From Candidatus Kuenenia stuttgartensis (GTDB lineage: Bacteria; Planctomycetota; Planctomycetia; Planctomycetales; Planctomycetaceae): a stretch of DNA of 39,182 nucleotides. The stretch covers positions 1-39,182 of the forward strand of contig CAMAVB010000042.1 of the NCBI GenBank assembly GCA_945861465.1, written 5' to 3'. Shown piece after piece: positions 33,050-39,182 of this stretch (position 1 is the stretch's first letter; every line of letters begins with the position of its first letter). The position numbers and the translations under genes were made by a program. The notes under the pieces are model-generated. The model was not told the origin of the DNA and made no database searches. It saw nothing but the letters and a program-made list of their open reading frames with translations.

Positions 33050-34498
33050 ATGACCACACCTTTCGATCATCTCTTTGCGGAAACTCGTCGGCATTTCTTC
33101 GCACGGGGAGCCCAGGCGGTGGGCCTCGCGGCTCTGGCGTCGTTGCTCGACGAGACCGGTACTGCGAGTGACGAGCAATCGGCCACCGGTGCGGGATTGG
33201 CCGGTTTTCCGAATCTCCCGGTTCGGGCCAAACGCATCATTTACCTGTTTCAGTCTGGAGCGCCTTCGCAGATCGATCTTTTCGATCATAAACCAGGACT
33301 GGCCAACCTCCGAGGTTCCAACCTGCCGGATTCAGTGCGACAGGGACAACGACTGACCGGTATGACCAGCAGCCAGTCCAGTTTTCCGATCGCCCCCTCG
33401 AAGTTCCAGTTTGCTCAGCATGGCAGGAGTGGTGCCTGGATCAGCGAACTGCTGCCACATCTGTCGAAGATTGCGGACGATGTCTGTTTCATCAAGTCGA
33501 TGCACACCGAAGCGATCAACCACGACCCGGCGATCACATTCATGCAGACGGGTGCACAACTGGCCGGACGTCCCAGTCTGGGAGCATGGTTATCTTATGG
33601 GCTGGGGAGCGAAAACGCGGACCTGCCTGCCTTTGTCGCGATGATCTCAGGCACTGGCGATCAGCCGCTGTATGATCGTCTATGGGGCAGCGGTTTTCTG
33701 CCAACTCGTTATGCCGGCGTGAAATTTCGTTCGCAGGGTGATCCGGTTCTGTTTCTCTCCAACCCACCGGGAATCACCAGCCAGTTGCGACGCGGCCTGC
33801 TGGACGACCTTTCGGCGATGAATGAACTGAAGCTTCAGGAAACCGGTGACCCCGAAATTACGACGCGCATCGCACAGTACGAAATGGCCTATCGGATGCA
33901 GACGTCGGTACCAGAACTCACCGACATTTCAGGCGAACCGGCTTCAACTTTCGAGCTTTACGGTGAAGACGCCAGGAAGCCCGGCACATTCGCGTGGAAC
34001 TGCCTCCTTGCCCGGCGGATGTGTGAACGCGGCGTGCGTTTCGTTCAGCTTTTTCATCGTGGCTGGGACCAGCACCTTGAACTTCCGAAAAACATTGCTC
34101 TGCAATGCCGGGCGACTGACCAGCCGACAGCCGCTCTGGTGCAGGATCTGAAGCAACGAGGACTTCTGGAAGACACGCTCGTGGTCTGGGGCGGTGAATT
34201 TGGCCGGACGGTTTATTGTCAGGGAAAACTGACCCCGGCAGATTACGGTCGCGACCACCATCCCCGCTGCTTTACGAACTGGCTGGCGGGTGCCGGGATC
34301 AAGCCGGGGACAACCGTGGGAGAGACTGACGATTTCAGTTACAACATCACTCGTGATCCTGTGCATGTCCACGATCTGAACGCCACCATTCTGCACCTCC
34401 TTGGCATTGACCATGAAAAGCTGACATTTAAGTTCCAGGGCCGTCACTATCGACTGACAGATGTCCACGGCGAAGTGGTTCGAAGTATTCTCGCATGA
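33050..34498 (+). CDS. DUF1501 protein, probable Tat export
   Basis: A 482-residue protein. The N-terminus has [21 protein letters not shown], a twin-arginine-like signal preceded by about 12 residues. The body shows the DUF1501 signatures: [56 protein letters not shown] and [20 protein letters not shown], then [20 protein letters not shown]. This is the longer, classic form, distinct from the 20577 protein. Metal-site residues (Asp, His, Glu) are kept. The usual DUF1549/DUF1553 partner is absent. It ends one base from the convergent transporter gene. Confidence 0.93.
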   Translation: MTTPFDHLFAETRRHFFARGAQAVGLAALASLLDETGTASDEQSATGAGLAGFPNLPVRAKRIIYLFQSGAPSQIDLFDHKPGLANLRGSNLPDSVRQGQRLTGMTSSQSSFPIAPSKFQFAQHGRSGAWISELLPHLSKIADDVCFIKSMHTEAINHDPAITFMQTGAQLAGRPSLGAWLSYGLGSENADLPAFVAMISGTGDQPLYDRLWGSGFLPTRYAGVKFRSQGDPVLFLSNPPGITSQLRRGLLDDLSAMNELKLQETGDPEITTRIAQYEMAYRMQTSVPELTDISGEPASTFELYGEDARKPGTFAWNCLLARRMCERGVRFVQLFHRGWDQHLELPKNIALQCRATDQPTAALVQDLKQRGLLEDTLVVWGGEFGRTVYCQGKLTPADYGRDHHPRCFTNWLAGAGIKPGTTVGETDDFSYNITRDPVHVHDLNATILHLLGIDHEKLTFKFQGRHYRLTDVHGEVVRSILA

Positions 34499-34499
34499 G

Positions 34500-35195
34500 T
34501 CAGACTGCCGCTCCGAACAGCGCGCCGACTCCGGCGGTCAGCGCCATCGCGAGGACTCCCCAGAAAGTGACACGAATCGCGGCCTGCACAACAGGAGCTC
34601 CACCCGCGTGTGCCCCGAATCCGCCCAGCAGCGCCAGAAACACGATCGAGGTCCCGATCACGAAAGGAATCAGCACGGCCTGCGGTACGAGCGCGGCCGT
34701 GACCAGTGGCAGCGCCGCTCCAATCGCAAATGTCCCCGCTGACGCGAACGCCGCCTGAATCGGTCGGGCGGTCGACATATCGGAAATCCCCAGTTCGTCG
34801 CGCGCATGCGCCGCCAACGCATCGTGAGCCATCAATTGATCGGCAACCAGGATTGCCAAAGGTAGGTCAACACCGCGTCCTGCATAGATCGCTGCCAGTT
34901 CGTCTCGTTCGGCATGACCGACCGCCGACAGCTCCTTCAGTTCACGATCCAGGTCAGCTCGCTCCGTGTCGGCCTGCGAGCTGACTGAGACATATTCTCC
35001 TGCCGCCATCGACATCGCGCCCGCAACCATCCCGGCCACTCCTGCCACGAGGATATCACTGGCGTTTGAATTCGCGGCGGCCACACCAACGACCAGACTT
35101 GCCGTGGAAACAATTCCGTCGTTCGCCCCAAGGACAGCGGCACGCAGCCATCCGATGCGGTCTGTCCGGTGGCGTTCCCGATGTTGTACATACAT
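34500..35195 (-). CDS. VIT1/CCC1 family Fe2+/Mn2+ transporter
   Basis: A 231-residue protein from ATG 35195, with AAGGAAACG upstream; the frame reaches further, but that part lies in the 58-bp repeat. The first helix carries the family motif GWLRAAVLGANDGIVSTASL. The metal-binding loop is Glu-rich: AAGEYVSVSSQADTERADLD, then LKELSAVGHAERDELAAIY. A total of five membrane helices is likely (for example VPQAVLIPFVIGTSIVFLALLG). It probably exports or stores Fe(II) or Mn(II). It converges with the DUF1501 gene. The hydrolase gene upstream on the same strand is separated by a repeat. Confidence 0.94.
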   Translation of the reverse strand: MYVQHRERHRTDRIGWLRAAVLGANDGIVSTASLVVGVAAANSNASDILVAGVAGMVAGAMSMAAGEYVSVSSQADTERADLDRELKELSAVGHAERDELAAIYAGRGVDLPLAILVADQLMAHDALAAHARDELGISDMSTARPIQAAFASAGTFAIGAALPLVTAALVPQAVLIPFVIGTSIVFLALLGGFGAHAGGAPVVQAAIRVTFWGVLAMALTAGVGALFGAAV

Positions 35196-35224
35196 TTTCG
35201 TTTCCTTCTGGTCGTTAGGACTGA

Positions 35225-35282
35225 GACAGAAAAAAGTGGGGCACGATTTCATCGTGCCGGGCACGTTAAAAACGTGCCCCAC
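35225..35282. repeat. 58-bp repeat, left copy (inverted pair around the hydrolase gene)
   Basis: Two hairpins in tandem: GCACGAT-TTC-ATCGTGC and GGCACGTT-AAA-AACGTGCC, preceded by GACAGAAAAAAGTGGG. It matches the reverse complement of 36836-36893 with about five mismatches over 58 bp. It lies in the leader of the transporter gene. Confidence 0.92.
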
Positions 35283-35316
35283 GTCCGGAAGCCGACAGTT
35301 ATTTCTGCGCCGGTCC

Positions 35317-36558
35317 TTAGTCTTCTAAAAACCAAGCCTGAGCATGGGCGTCGGTTTTGAAGAAGTTCAGTAGTTGTTCGGCCACTTTCTGGCGGCCGGT
35401 GTTACTGGGATGAGTGCCGTCGCCAGCGAGATCGCCGCGCTCCCAAACCAGCCCGTCACTTTTTCGCGGTGTGGTGCCATCGGCCCAGAAATAGGGCCCC
35501 CAAAGCAGCAGCGGCGATTTCATTTCGCCCCGTTCAGGATCGTAATTCAATTCGGCGTCCGCAGCGACCTGACTCTGGATCAGCCAGCGCACGACAAAGG
35601 CCCCTTCATAGGCATAGGGTTCCGGGTTGAGACGTCCGTCGGCATATCCACCGTAGATGCGACTGCCCAGATAGGCAATCCGCAGATTCGGAAAGTGGGC
35701 AGTGAGATTGGTCAGGACCGTTCGCGTATCGCGTTCAAGCTGTTTGCCGTGCTCTCTGAGTTCACCGCTGGGGCCGGCATTCGCCAGCTTGATCCAGGCA
35801 ACCTGCACCTGCTCGGGCGACACACCGGAGGATTTCAATCGGCGATCCGCTTCCGCCCAGCACGGGGCCTCAGGATCTGCCCAGCGAGCCATTGTCTGGC
35901 CACCCTGTGCACAATCCACCACGGCGACCAGCGGCGATTTTTCCGCGTCGGCGTCGGCCAACTGTTTGAACCTGGAGAATTCCTGAGTGGCGTTCGACAT
36001 ACTGATCGAAACCAGTCCAATCCTGCCATCGGTGTCCGGATCACCCTTCGCATCGAGTGGCCCGATCTTTGCTGTTTGCAGTTCTGCTGCCGCGTTATGG
36101 GATTCGGGCGGCTCATTCTGACCGCCCCCGTAGAGACCTCCGTCTTCTCCCTTGTACTCGTCCCTGGCTGACATTTCATTGAGCGGCTTGAAGCCAACAC
36201 TGCTTTTTCCGACCGATGTCTGAGCAGCCCCGTTTGGCCTGCCTGGCCCGTTGACTTTACCACCCAGGCGGATCGCCACAATCGCCATCGCATTGCCATC
36301 ACGCTCGACGTTGAGCGTAACCGTGGCACCCTCCTTAAGTTCTGCGGCTTCGAGCCCATCGCTCAGGTCCTTGCCGTCTTTATCCAGAATTTTTGCGTCG
36401 GCAGCAATCCTGACGGTTCGTTCCTGCCCGTTGGCGAACACCTCCGCCACTCGTTTTTCGACGTCAATCTTTCGAATGATAGCTCCCACCTCGAAGCCCG
36501 GCGGTTGGCTGACAACGGCAAAGACGACGGCGACGATTCCAACCAGGTGGCACAGCAT
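35317..36558 (-). CDS. SGNH-like hydrolase with extra N-terminal domain
   Basis: A 413-residue protein; I chose ATG 36558 because AAGGAG lies 8 bases upstream and a signal peptide (MLCHLVGIVAVVFAVVSQ) follows. The first 100 residues form a small beta domain (VEKRVAEVFANGQERTVRIA). The hydrolase part starts with GLVSISMSNATQEFSRF, which I take as the nucleophile block (Ser in SMSN), continues with VVDCAQGGQTMARWAD, and closes with the Asp/His block DGTHPSNTGRQKVAEQLL. It is a secreted esterase-like enzyme of unknown substrate. Inverted 58-bp repeats flank it. It may share a transcript with the transporter gene, but the repeat lies between. Confidence 0.75.
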   Translation of the reverse strand: MLCHLVGIVAVVFAVVSQPPGFEVGAIIRKIDVEKRVAEVFANGQERTVRIAADAKILDKDGKDLSDGLEAAELKEGATVTLNVERDGNAMAIVAIRLGGKVNGPGRPNGAAQTSVGKSSVGFKPLNEMSARDEYKGEDGGLYGGGQNEPPESHNAAAELQTAKIGPLDAKGDPDTDGRIGLVSISMSNATQEFSRFKQLADADAEKSPLVAVVDCAQGGQTMARWADPEAPCWAEADRRLKSSGVSPEQVQVAWIKLANAGPSGELREHGKQLERDTRTVLTNLTAHFPNLRIAYLGSRIYGGYADGRLNPEPYAYEGAFVVRWLIQSQVAADAELNYDPERGEMKSPLLLWGPYFWADGTTPRKSDGLVWERGDLAGDGTHPSNTGRQKVAEQLLNFFKTDAHAQAWFLED

Positions 36559-36681
36559 GGCATCACTCCTTGTCAATTCGGACGACGTAACTCTCACTGT
36601 CAAATGCGATACGGAATGATCATACTGTTCCTGGCCTCAAACAAGCGACCGTAGGGTGTGTGTAGCAGGTCGAAACACTTG

Positions 36682-36703
36682 GCGCGGGCTTCGCCGGCAA
36701 CCC
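36682..36703 (+). repeat. fragment of the 120-bp repeat family
   Basis: GCGCGGGCTTCGCCGGCAAC resembles the first 20 bases of the elements at 11527 and 15406 (GCGGGTTTCGCCCGCAACCC), but the rest is not present. Confidence 0.4.
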
Positions 36704-36835
36704 AACGTCGCCGCGTTTTTCAGCAATGGCGTGGACTTCAGGCGAGCGGGGGATGTCAATCCCCTGATTTGTTGCGATTAGGGGAAAAATCCGAGTACTT
36801 CGGACGGTCGACGAAATAACTGTCGTGTTCCGGGC

Positions 36836-36893
36836 GTGGAGCACGTTTGTAACGTGCTCGGCACGATGGAATCGTGCCCCACTTATTTCTGTC
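36836..36893. repeat. 58-bp repeat, right copy
   Basis: Reverse complement of the element at 35225-35282: hairpins GAGCACGTTTGTAACGTGCTC and GGCACGATGGAATCGTGCC, then CCACTTATTTCTGTC. It lies about 280 bp before the hydrolase start. Confidence 0.92.
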
Positions 36894-36935
36894 CCGGCTC
36901 GCCGTTGGAATTTCTTAAGTCCACGTCGGAGAACG

Positions 36936-36987
36936 CCCCCTCATCCGGCCTTCGGCCACCTTCTCCCCCGAGGCGGGGGAGAAGGGA
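36936..36987 (+). repeat. dispersed 52-bp palindromic repeat, copy 2
   Basis: CCCCTCATCCGGCCTTCGGC, then CACCTTCTCCCCC-GAGGC-GGGGGAGAAGG. It is the inverted counterpart of 32820-32871 and sits close to the start of the lipoprotein gene at 37032. Confidence 0.85.
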
Positions 36988-37031
36988 CGGGGTTTGCATA
37001 GGACTTTTGCCTGGAACATGAGGCGACGAAT

Positions 37032-37673
37032 ATGATTGCTCCTCGCCCGTCGCGGGGCCTCGTCTGCCTGCTGCTTATGCTGCTCGCGGTCCACGTTGGT
37101 TGCCAATCAAACACGAACAGCCCTGCCGTGACGTCATCAGAGGAGCCGGCTGCGTTTCATGACGCTGCCGCCGAAACGGGCTTGCTGTTTCAACACGACA
37201 ATGGCGTGACCGGCGCGCGGTACACGCCCGAAATGGTTGGTGCGGGAAGTGCATTGTTCGATTACGATCGTGACGGCGATCTGGATATCGTCCTGACGAA
37301 CAATGCCGGCCCGACACGTCTGCTGATCAACGACGTCGGTCAGGACCAGCATTGGCTGGGTTTGCGGCTGGTCGATGGCCCCGCCGACGCCCGACGGGAC
37401 GTCCTTGGCGCGATCGTCCGGGTGGAACGTCCGGATGCACCCATTTTGCAGCGCCGCAGTGCAACGGACGGCAGTTACCTGTCTTCCAGCGACCCGCGGA
37501 CCCTGTTTGGCCTGGGTCGATACTCACAGGTGACCCGCGTGGTCGTCAAATGGCCCGATGGCCGTGAAGAAGTGTGGCGAGATCTCGCGGTGGATCAGTA
37601 CCATGACCTGGCCCGAGGGTCAGGAGTCGCCGAGGATTCCGCGAGTTCCGGTCCTTCACGCGGGCGAAATTGA
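37032..37673 (+). CDS. short ASPIC/UnbV (CRTAC1-like) lipoprotein, probably internally deleted
   Basis: A 213-residue protein. The signal peptide RGLVCLLLMLLAVHVGCQSN has a lipobox. A single FG-GAP-type calcium motif, VGAGSALFDYDRDGDLDIVLTNN, stands where relatives carry a propeller of several hundred residues. The ASPIC/UnbV domain follows directly: HWLGLRLVDGPADARRDVLG, DGSYLSSSDPRTLFGLG and VVVKWPDGREEVW. Family members are usually 500-600 residues, so about 350 are missing in frame. The joint is at LDIVLTNNAGPTRLLIND, where the first and last repeats seem fused. It may still fold as a small domain protein. A TPR gene follows after a palindromic region. Confidence 0.8.
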   Translation: MIAPRPSRGLVCLLLMLLAVHVGCQSNTNSPAVTSSEEPAAFHDAAAETGLLFQHDNGVTGARYTPEMVGAGSALFDYDRDGDLDIVLTNNAGPTRLLINDVGQDQHWLGLRLVDGPADARRDVLGAIVRVERPDAPILQRRSATDGSYLSSSDPRTLFGLGRYSQVTRVVVKWPDGREEVWRDLAVDQYHDLARGSGVAEDSASSGPSRGRN

Positions 37674-37748
37674 TGACCCTACCGAATTCCATGTATCGTG
37701 ATTTCCCAATTCGTCGCTGGTTTTGAAGAGCCTTCTAAGATTTGTCTT

Positions 37749-38303
37749 CAGGCCCAACGGGCTGGTCCTATGTCAGCCTGGGGCAACGCCCCAGGAAACG
37801 TTGAAAACAATGTTCAGAGAGCCCCAACGGGGCGATCCTAACCTGATGTCCATATTAGTGCCGCCCCTTTGGGCAACGCCGTAAAGGATTTTCTCCGCAA
37901 AGAAACGCGACTTTGTGAAAAAAAATAGCGAGTGATTCGATCCTGCGTTTGAGCCACGAATGTGACGGCAGGTTGTAGCCACGGGCGTGAGCCCGTGGTT
38001 AGAGAATTAAGGTGATTGTTAGTCCTGAAAGGACGACATGGGACAACCCAGTCGCAATTCCTGTCGTCCCTTCGGGACTTCCGACGCTCCATCATCGCTT
38101 ACCACGGGCTCACGCCCGTGGCTACATCATGTCGTCCCTACGGGACTGAATCACATTCCGAAAAATCACTTGGATCGTGCTCAACCAATGATTTCATGGA
38201 CCAAAATCCTTCACGGCGTTGCCCGACGGGGCTCAATAAATCGTTTGTGTTTCATACCTGGGGCGATGCCTCAGGCTGACATATCGGCGACCCGTTGGGC
38301 CTG
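37749..38303. repeat. 555-bp nested palindromic region
   Basis: Outer arms at about 37749-37895 and 38205-38303 are partly complementary: CAGGCCCAACGGG... TGTCAGCCTGGGGCAACGCC on the left against GGCGATGCCTCAGGCTGACA on the right, and GGCAACGCCGTAAAGGATTT against AAATCCTTCACGGCGTTGCC. Inner arms TAGCCACGGGCGTGAGCCCG (37977) and CGGGCTCACGCCCGTGGCTA (38106) are perfect. In the centre are AGTCCTGAAAGGACGACATG and GTCGTCCCTTCGGGACT-type hairpins. No coding frame looks real. Confidence 0.85.
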
Positions 38304-38377
38304 AATCCATTCTGCAAACTCTTTGTCTTGACTGCACACAGAATCTGCGAGAGTCAGCGAAATTGAGGTGTTGAGAT

Positions 38378-38434
38378 GTAGCCGAATTCGGGCGGTAAAC
38401 CGGCCCGCTTCCGAATTCTTTCGAGTCCGGCTAC
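38378..38434. repeat. 57-bp imperfect inverted repeat
   Basis: GTAGCCG at one end and CGGCTAC at the other enclose GAATTCGGGCGG and CCGAATTC. It is about 40 bp before the TPR gene and could act as a leader hairpin or be one more dispersed palindrome. Confidence 0.6.
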
Positions 38435-38472
38435 AACTTGTTCCATGCTGCCCAAAGAATACACGATCCGCC

Positions 38473-39182
38473 ATGAACCTTGATAAAAAATCCCTCAACT
38501 CTCAACTCAAATCACGTGCCGTCAGTTTCGTGCTGGTCATCATCATGGTTGGATCGCTGCTCGGAATTGGATGGAAATCCTGGACGAGCCGCACCGCCAA
38601 GAAAGCGACGTTTGTCGAAGCAAAGATTCCGCCGCTCGCTGACAGAGACATGGAGCCGCAGGTCCGGCAGCATATTGAGTCTGTGCAGGAATCCTGCCAG
38701 CGGGTGATTGAAAACTTACAGGCGGCACCGACGCAGCGCTGCAGAGCTTACGGCGAGTTGGGAAAAGTCTACGCCGCGTATTCGATGTCAATTCCGGCGA
38801 TTGCCTGTCTTGCAAACGCCGGTCGGCTGGATACCGGCGACTTCCGTTGGCCGTATCTGCAAGCCCACATGCACAAAAAAGAGGGCGAACTGGGGTTGGC
38901 CGCTGCGGCGATGGCGGAGGCGCTCCGCAGAATTCCCGACGATCCCGGCGCCACCGGTGCCGACGAGCTGGCTGCGCGGTGCTTTTTAGGCGAAATGGCG
39001 CAGCGTCTGGATCAACCCGCCGAGGCGCGGCTCCTGTTCGATGACGTGCTGAAAATGCATCCGCGCTGCGTGTTCGCGTTGTTCCATCGTGGACAACTGG
39101 CCGCCCAACAGGAGCAAAGCCAGGCGGCCCTTGACGATTTTCTGCACGCCCTTGAACTGATGCCTCAATCGTCTGCCATTCG
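38473..39182 (+). CDS. membrane-anchored TPR protein, 3'-truncated by the window edge
   Basis: The frame from ATG 38473 stays open for 236 codons to the window end, so the gene continues outside. The N-terminus has one membrane segment (VSFVLVIIMVGSLLGIGW, residues 18-35). Tetratricopeptide-like helices follow: RAYGELGKVYAAYSMSIPAI, GELGLAAAAMAEALRRIP, LGEMAQRLDQPAEARLLFDD and ALFHRGQLAAQQEQSQAALD. Overlapping shorter frames are shadows. TPR proteins next to ASPIC/UnbV proteins are frequent in planctomycetes, which fits the gene upstream at 37032. Confidence 0.85.
   Translation, partial: MNLDKKSLNSQLKSRAVSFVLVIIMVGSLLGIGWKSWTSRTAKKATFVEAKIPPLADRDMEPQVRQHIESVQESCQRVIENLQAAPTQRCRAYGELGKVYAAYSMSIPAIACLANAGRLDTGDFRWPYLQAHMHKKEGELGLAAAAMAEALRRIPDDPGATGADELAARCFLGEMAQRLDQPAEARLLFDDVLKMHPRCVFALFHRGQLAAQQEQSQAALDDFLHALELMPQSSAI

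Noticed and set aside
35374-36171. 265-codon plus-strand frame
   Set aside because: Antisense to the SGNH-like hydrolase gene, whose motifs and signal peptide are clear; no ribosome site or domain on this strand.

Overview
The window reads as a chromosome segment of a planctomycete, most likely order Planctomycetales. The evidence is the set of families present. There are three DUF1559 proteins with pilin-type N-termini. A TIGR02999-type ECF sigma factor lies near a giant membrane Ser/Thr kinase. There are two DUF1501 proteins, a PVC-type heme-binding dehydrogenase (TIGR02604/TIGR02603 type), an ASPIC/UnbV lipoprotein, and many short lipoproteins. All calls come from reading the sequence and its translations; no database search was run.

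Layout. 1-4133 (+): a truncated DUF1559 gene, a decayed small lipoprotein, a second lipoprotein, then three secreted or lipid-anchored proteins with His-rich or Cys/His-rich patches (propeller-like protein, HDHEEHDH lipoprotein, HECPFC lipoprotein) that look like a metal-handling group. 4258-9575 (-): ECF sigma factor and Ser/Thr kinase, separated by a REP-associated tyrosine transposase (RAYT-1) bounded by outward-facing copies of its own hairpin family. 9819-11476 (+): Cys/His-rich secreted protein and DUF1559. 11662-16505 (+): DUF58, transglutaminase-like/DUF4129 and MoxR ATPase, with a 120-bp repeat before DUF58 and again before MoxR. 16599-18679 (+): a lipoprotein paralogous to the HDHEEHDH one, plus a permease of the UPF0718/ArsP-like group. 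19018-21866 (+): DUF1559, its small lipoprotein, and DUF1501.

22545-28053 is an accessory island marked by four copies or part-copies of one nested hairpin (BIME-like) element. It starts 7 bp after a wrecked MFS transporter gene. It carries a 40-bp near-perfect dyad with an overlapping promoter-like sequence, then two tightly coupled P-loop NTPases (the second fused to a winged helix and four 38-residue TPR-like repeats), then RAYT-2 and a small membrane protein. The NTPase pair is the best candidate here for an undescribed system: two dissimilar ATPases, 1 bp apart, under one palindromic operator, between two direct copies of the repeat. Its function cannot be read from the sequence.

28055-39182: PVC-type heme-binding dehydrogenase (-), a dihydrodipicolinate synthase/N-acetylneuraminate lyase family protein with an added C-terminal helix resembling a microcompartment encapsulation peptide (+), DUF1501 (+), VIT1/CCC1 transporter (-), SGNH-like hydrolase (-) between 58-bp inverted repeats, a drastically shortened ASPIC/UnbV lipoprotein (+), a 555-bp nested palindromic region, and the start of a membrane-anchored TPR protein that runs off the window. 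The window is unusually rich in distinct dispersed palindromic repeat families, and both RAYT genes are framed by their own family.
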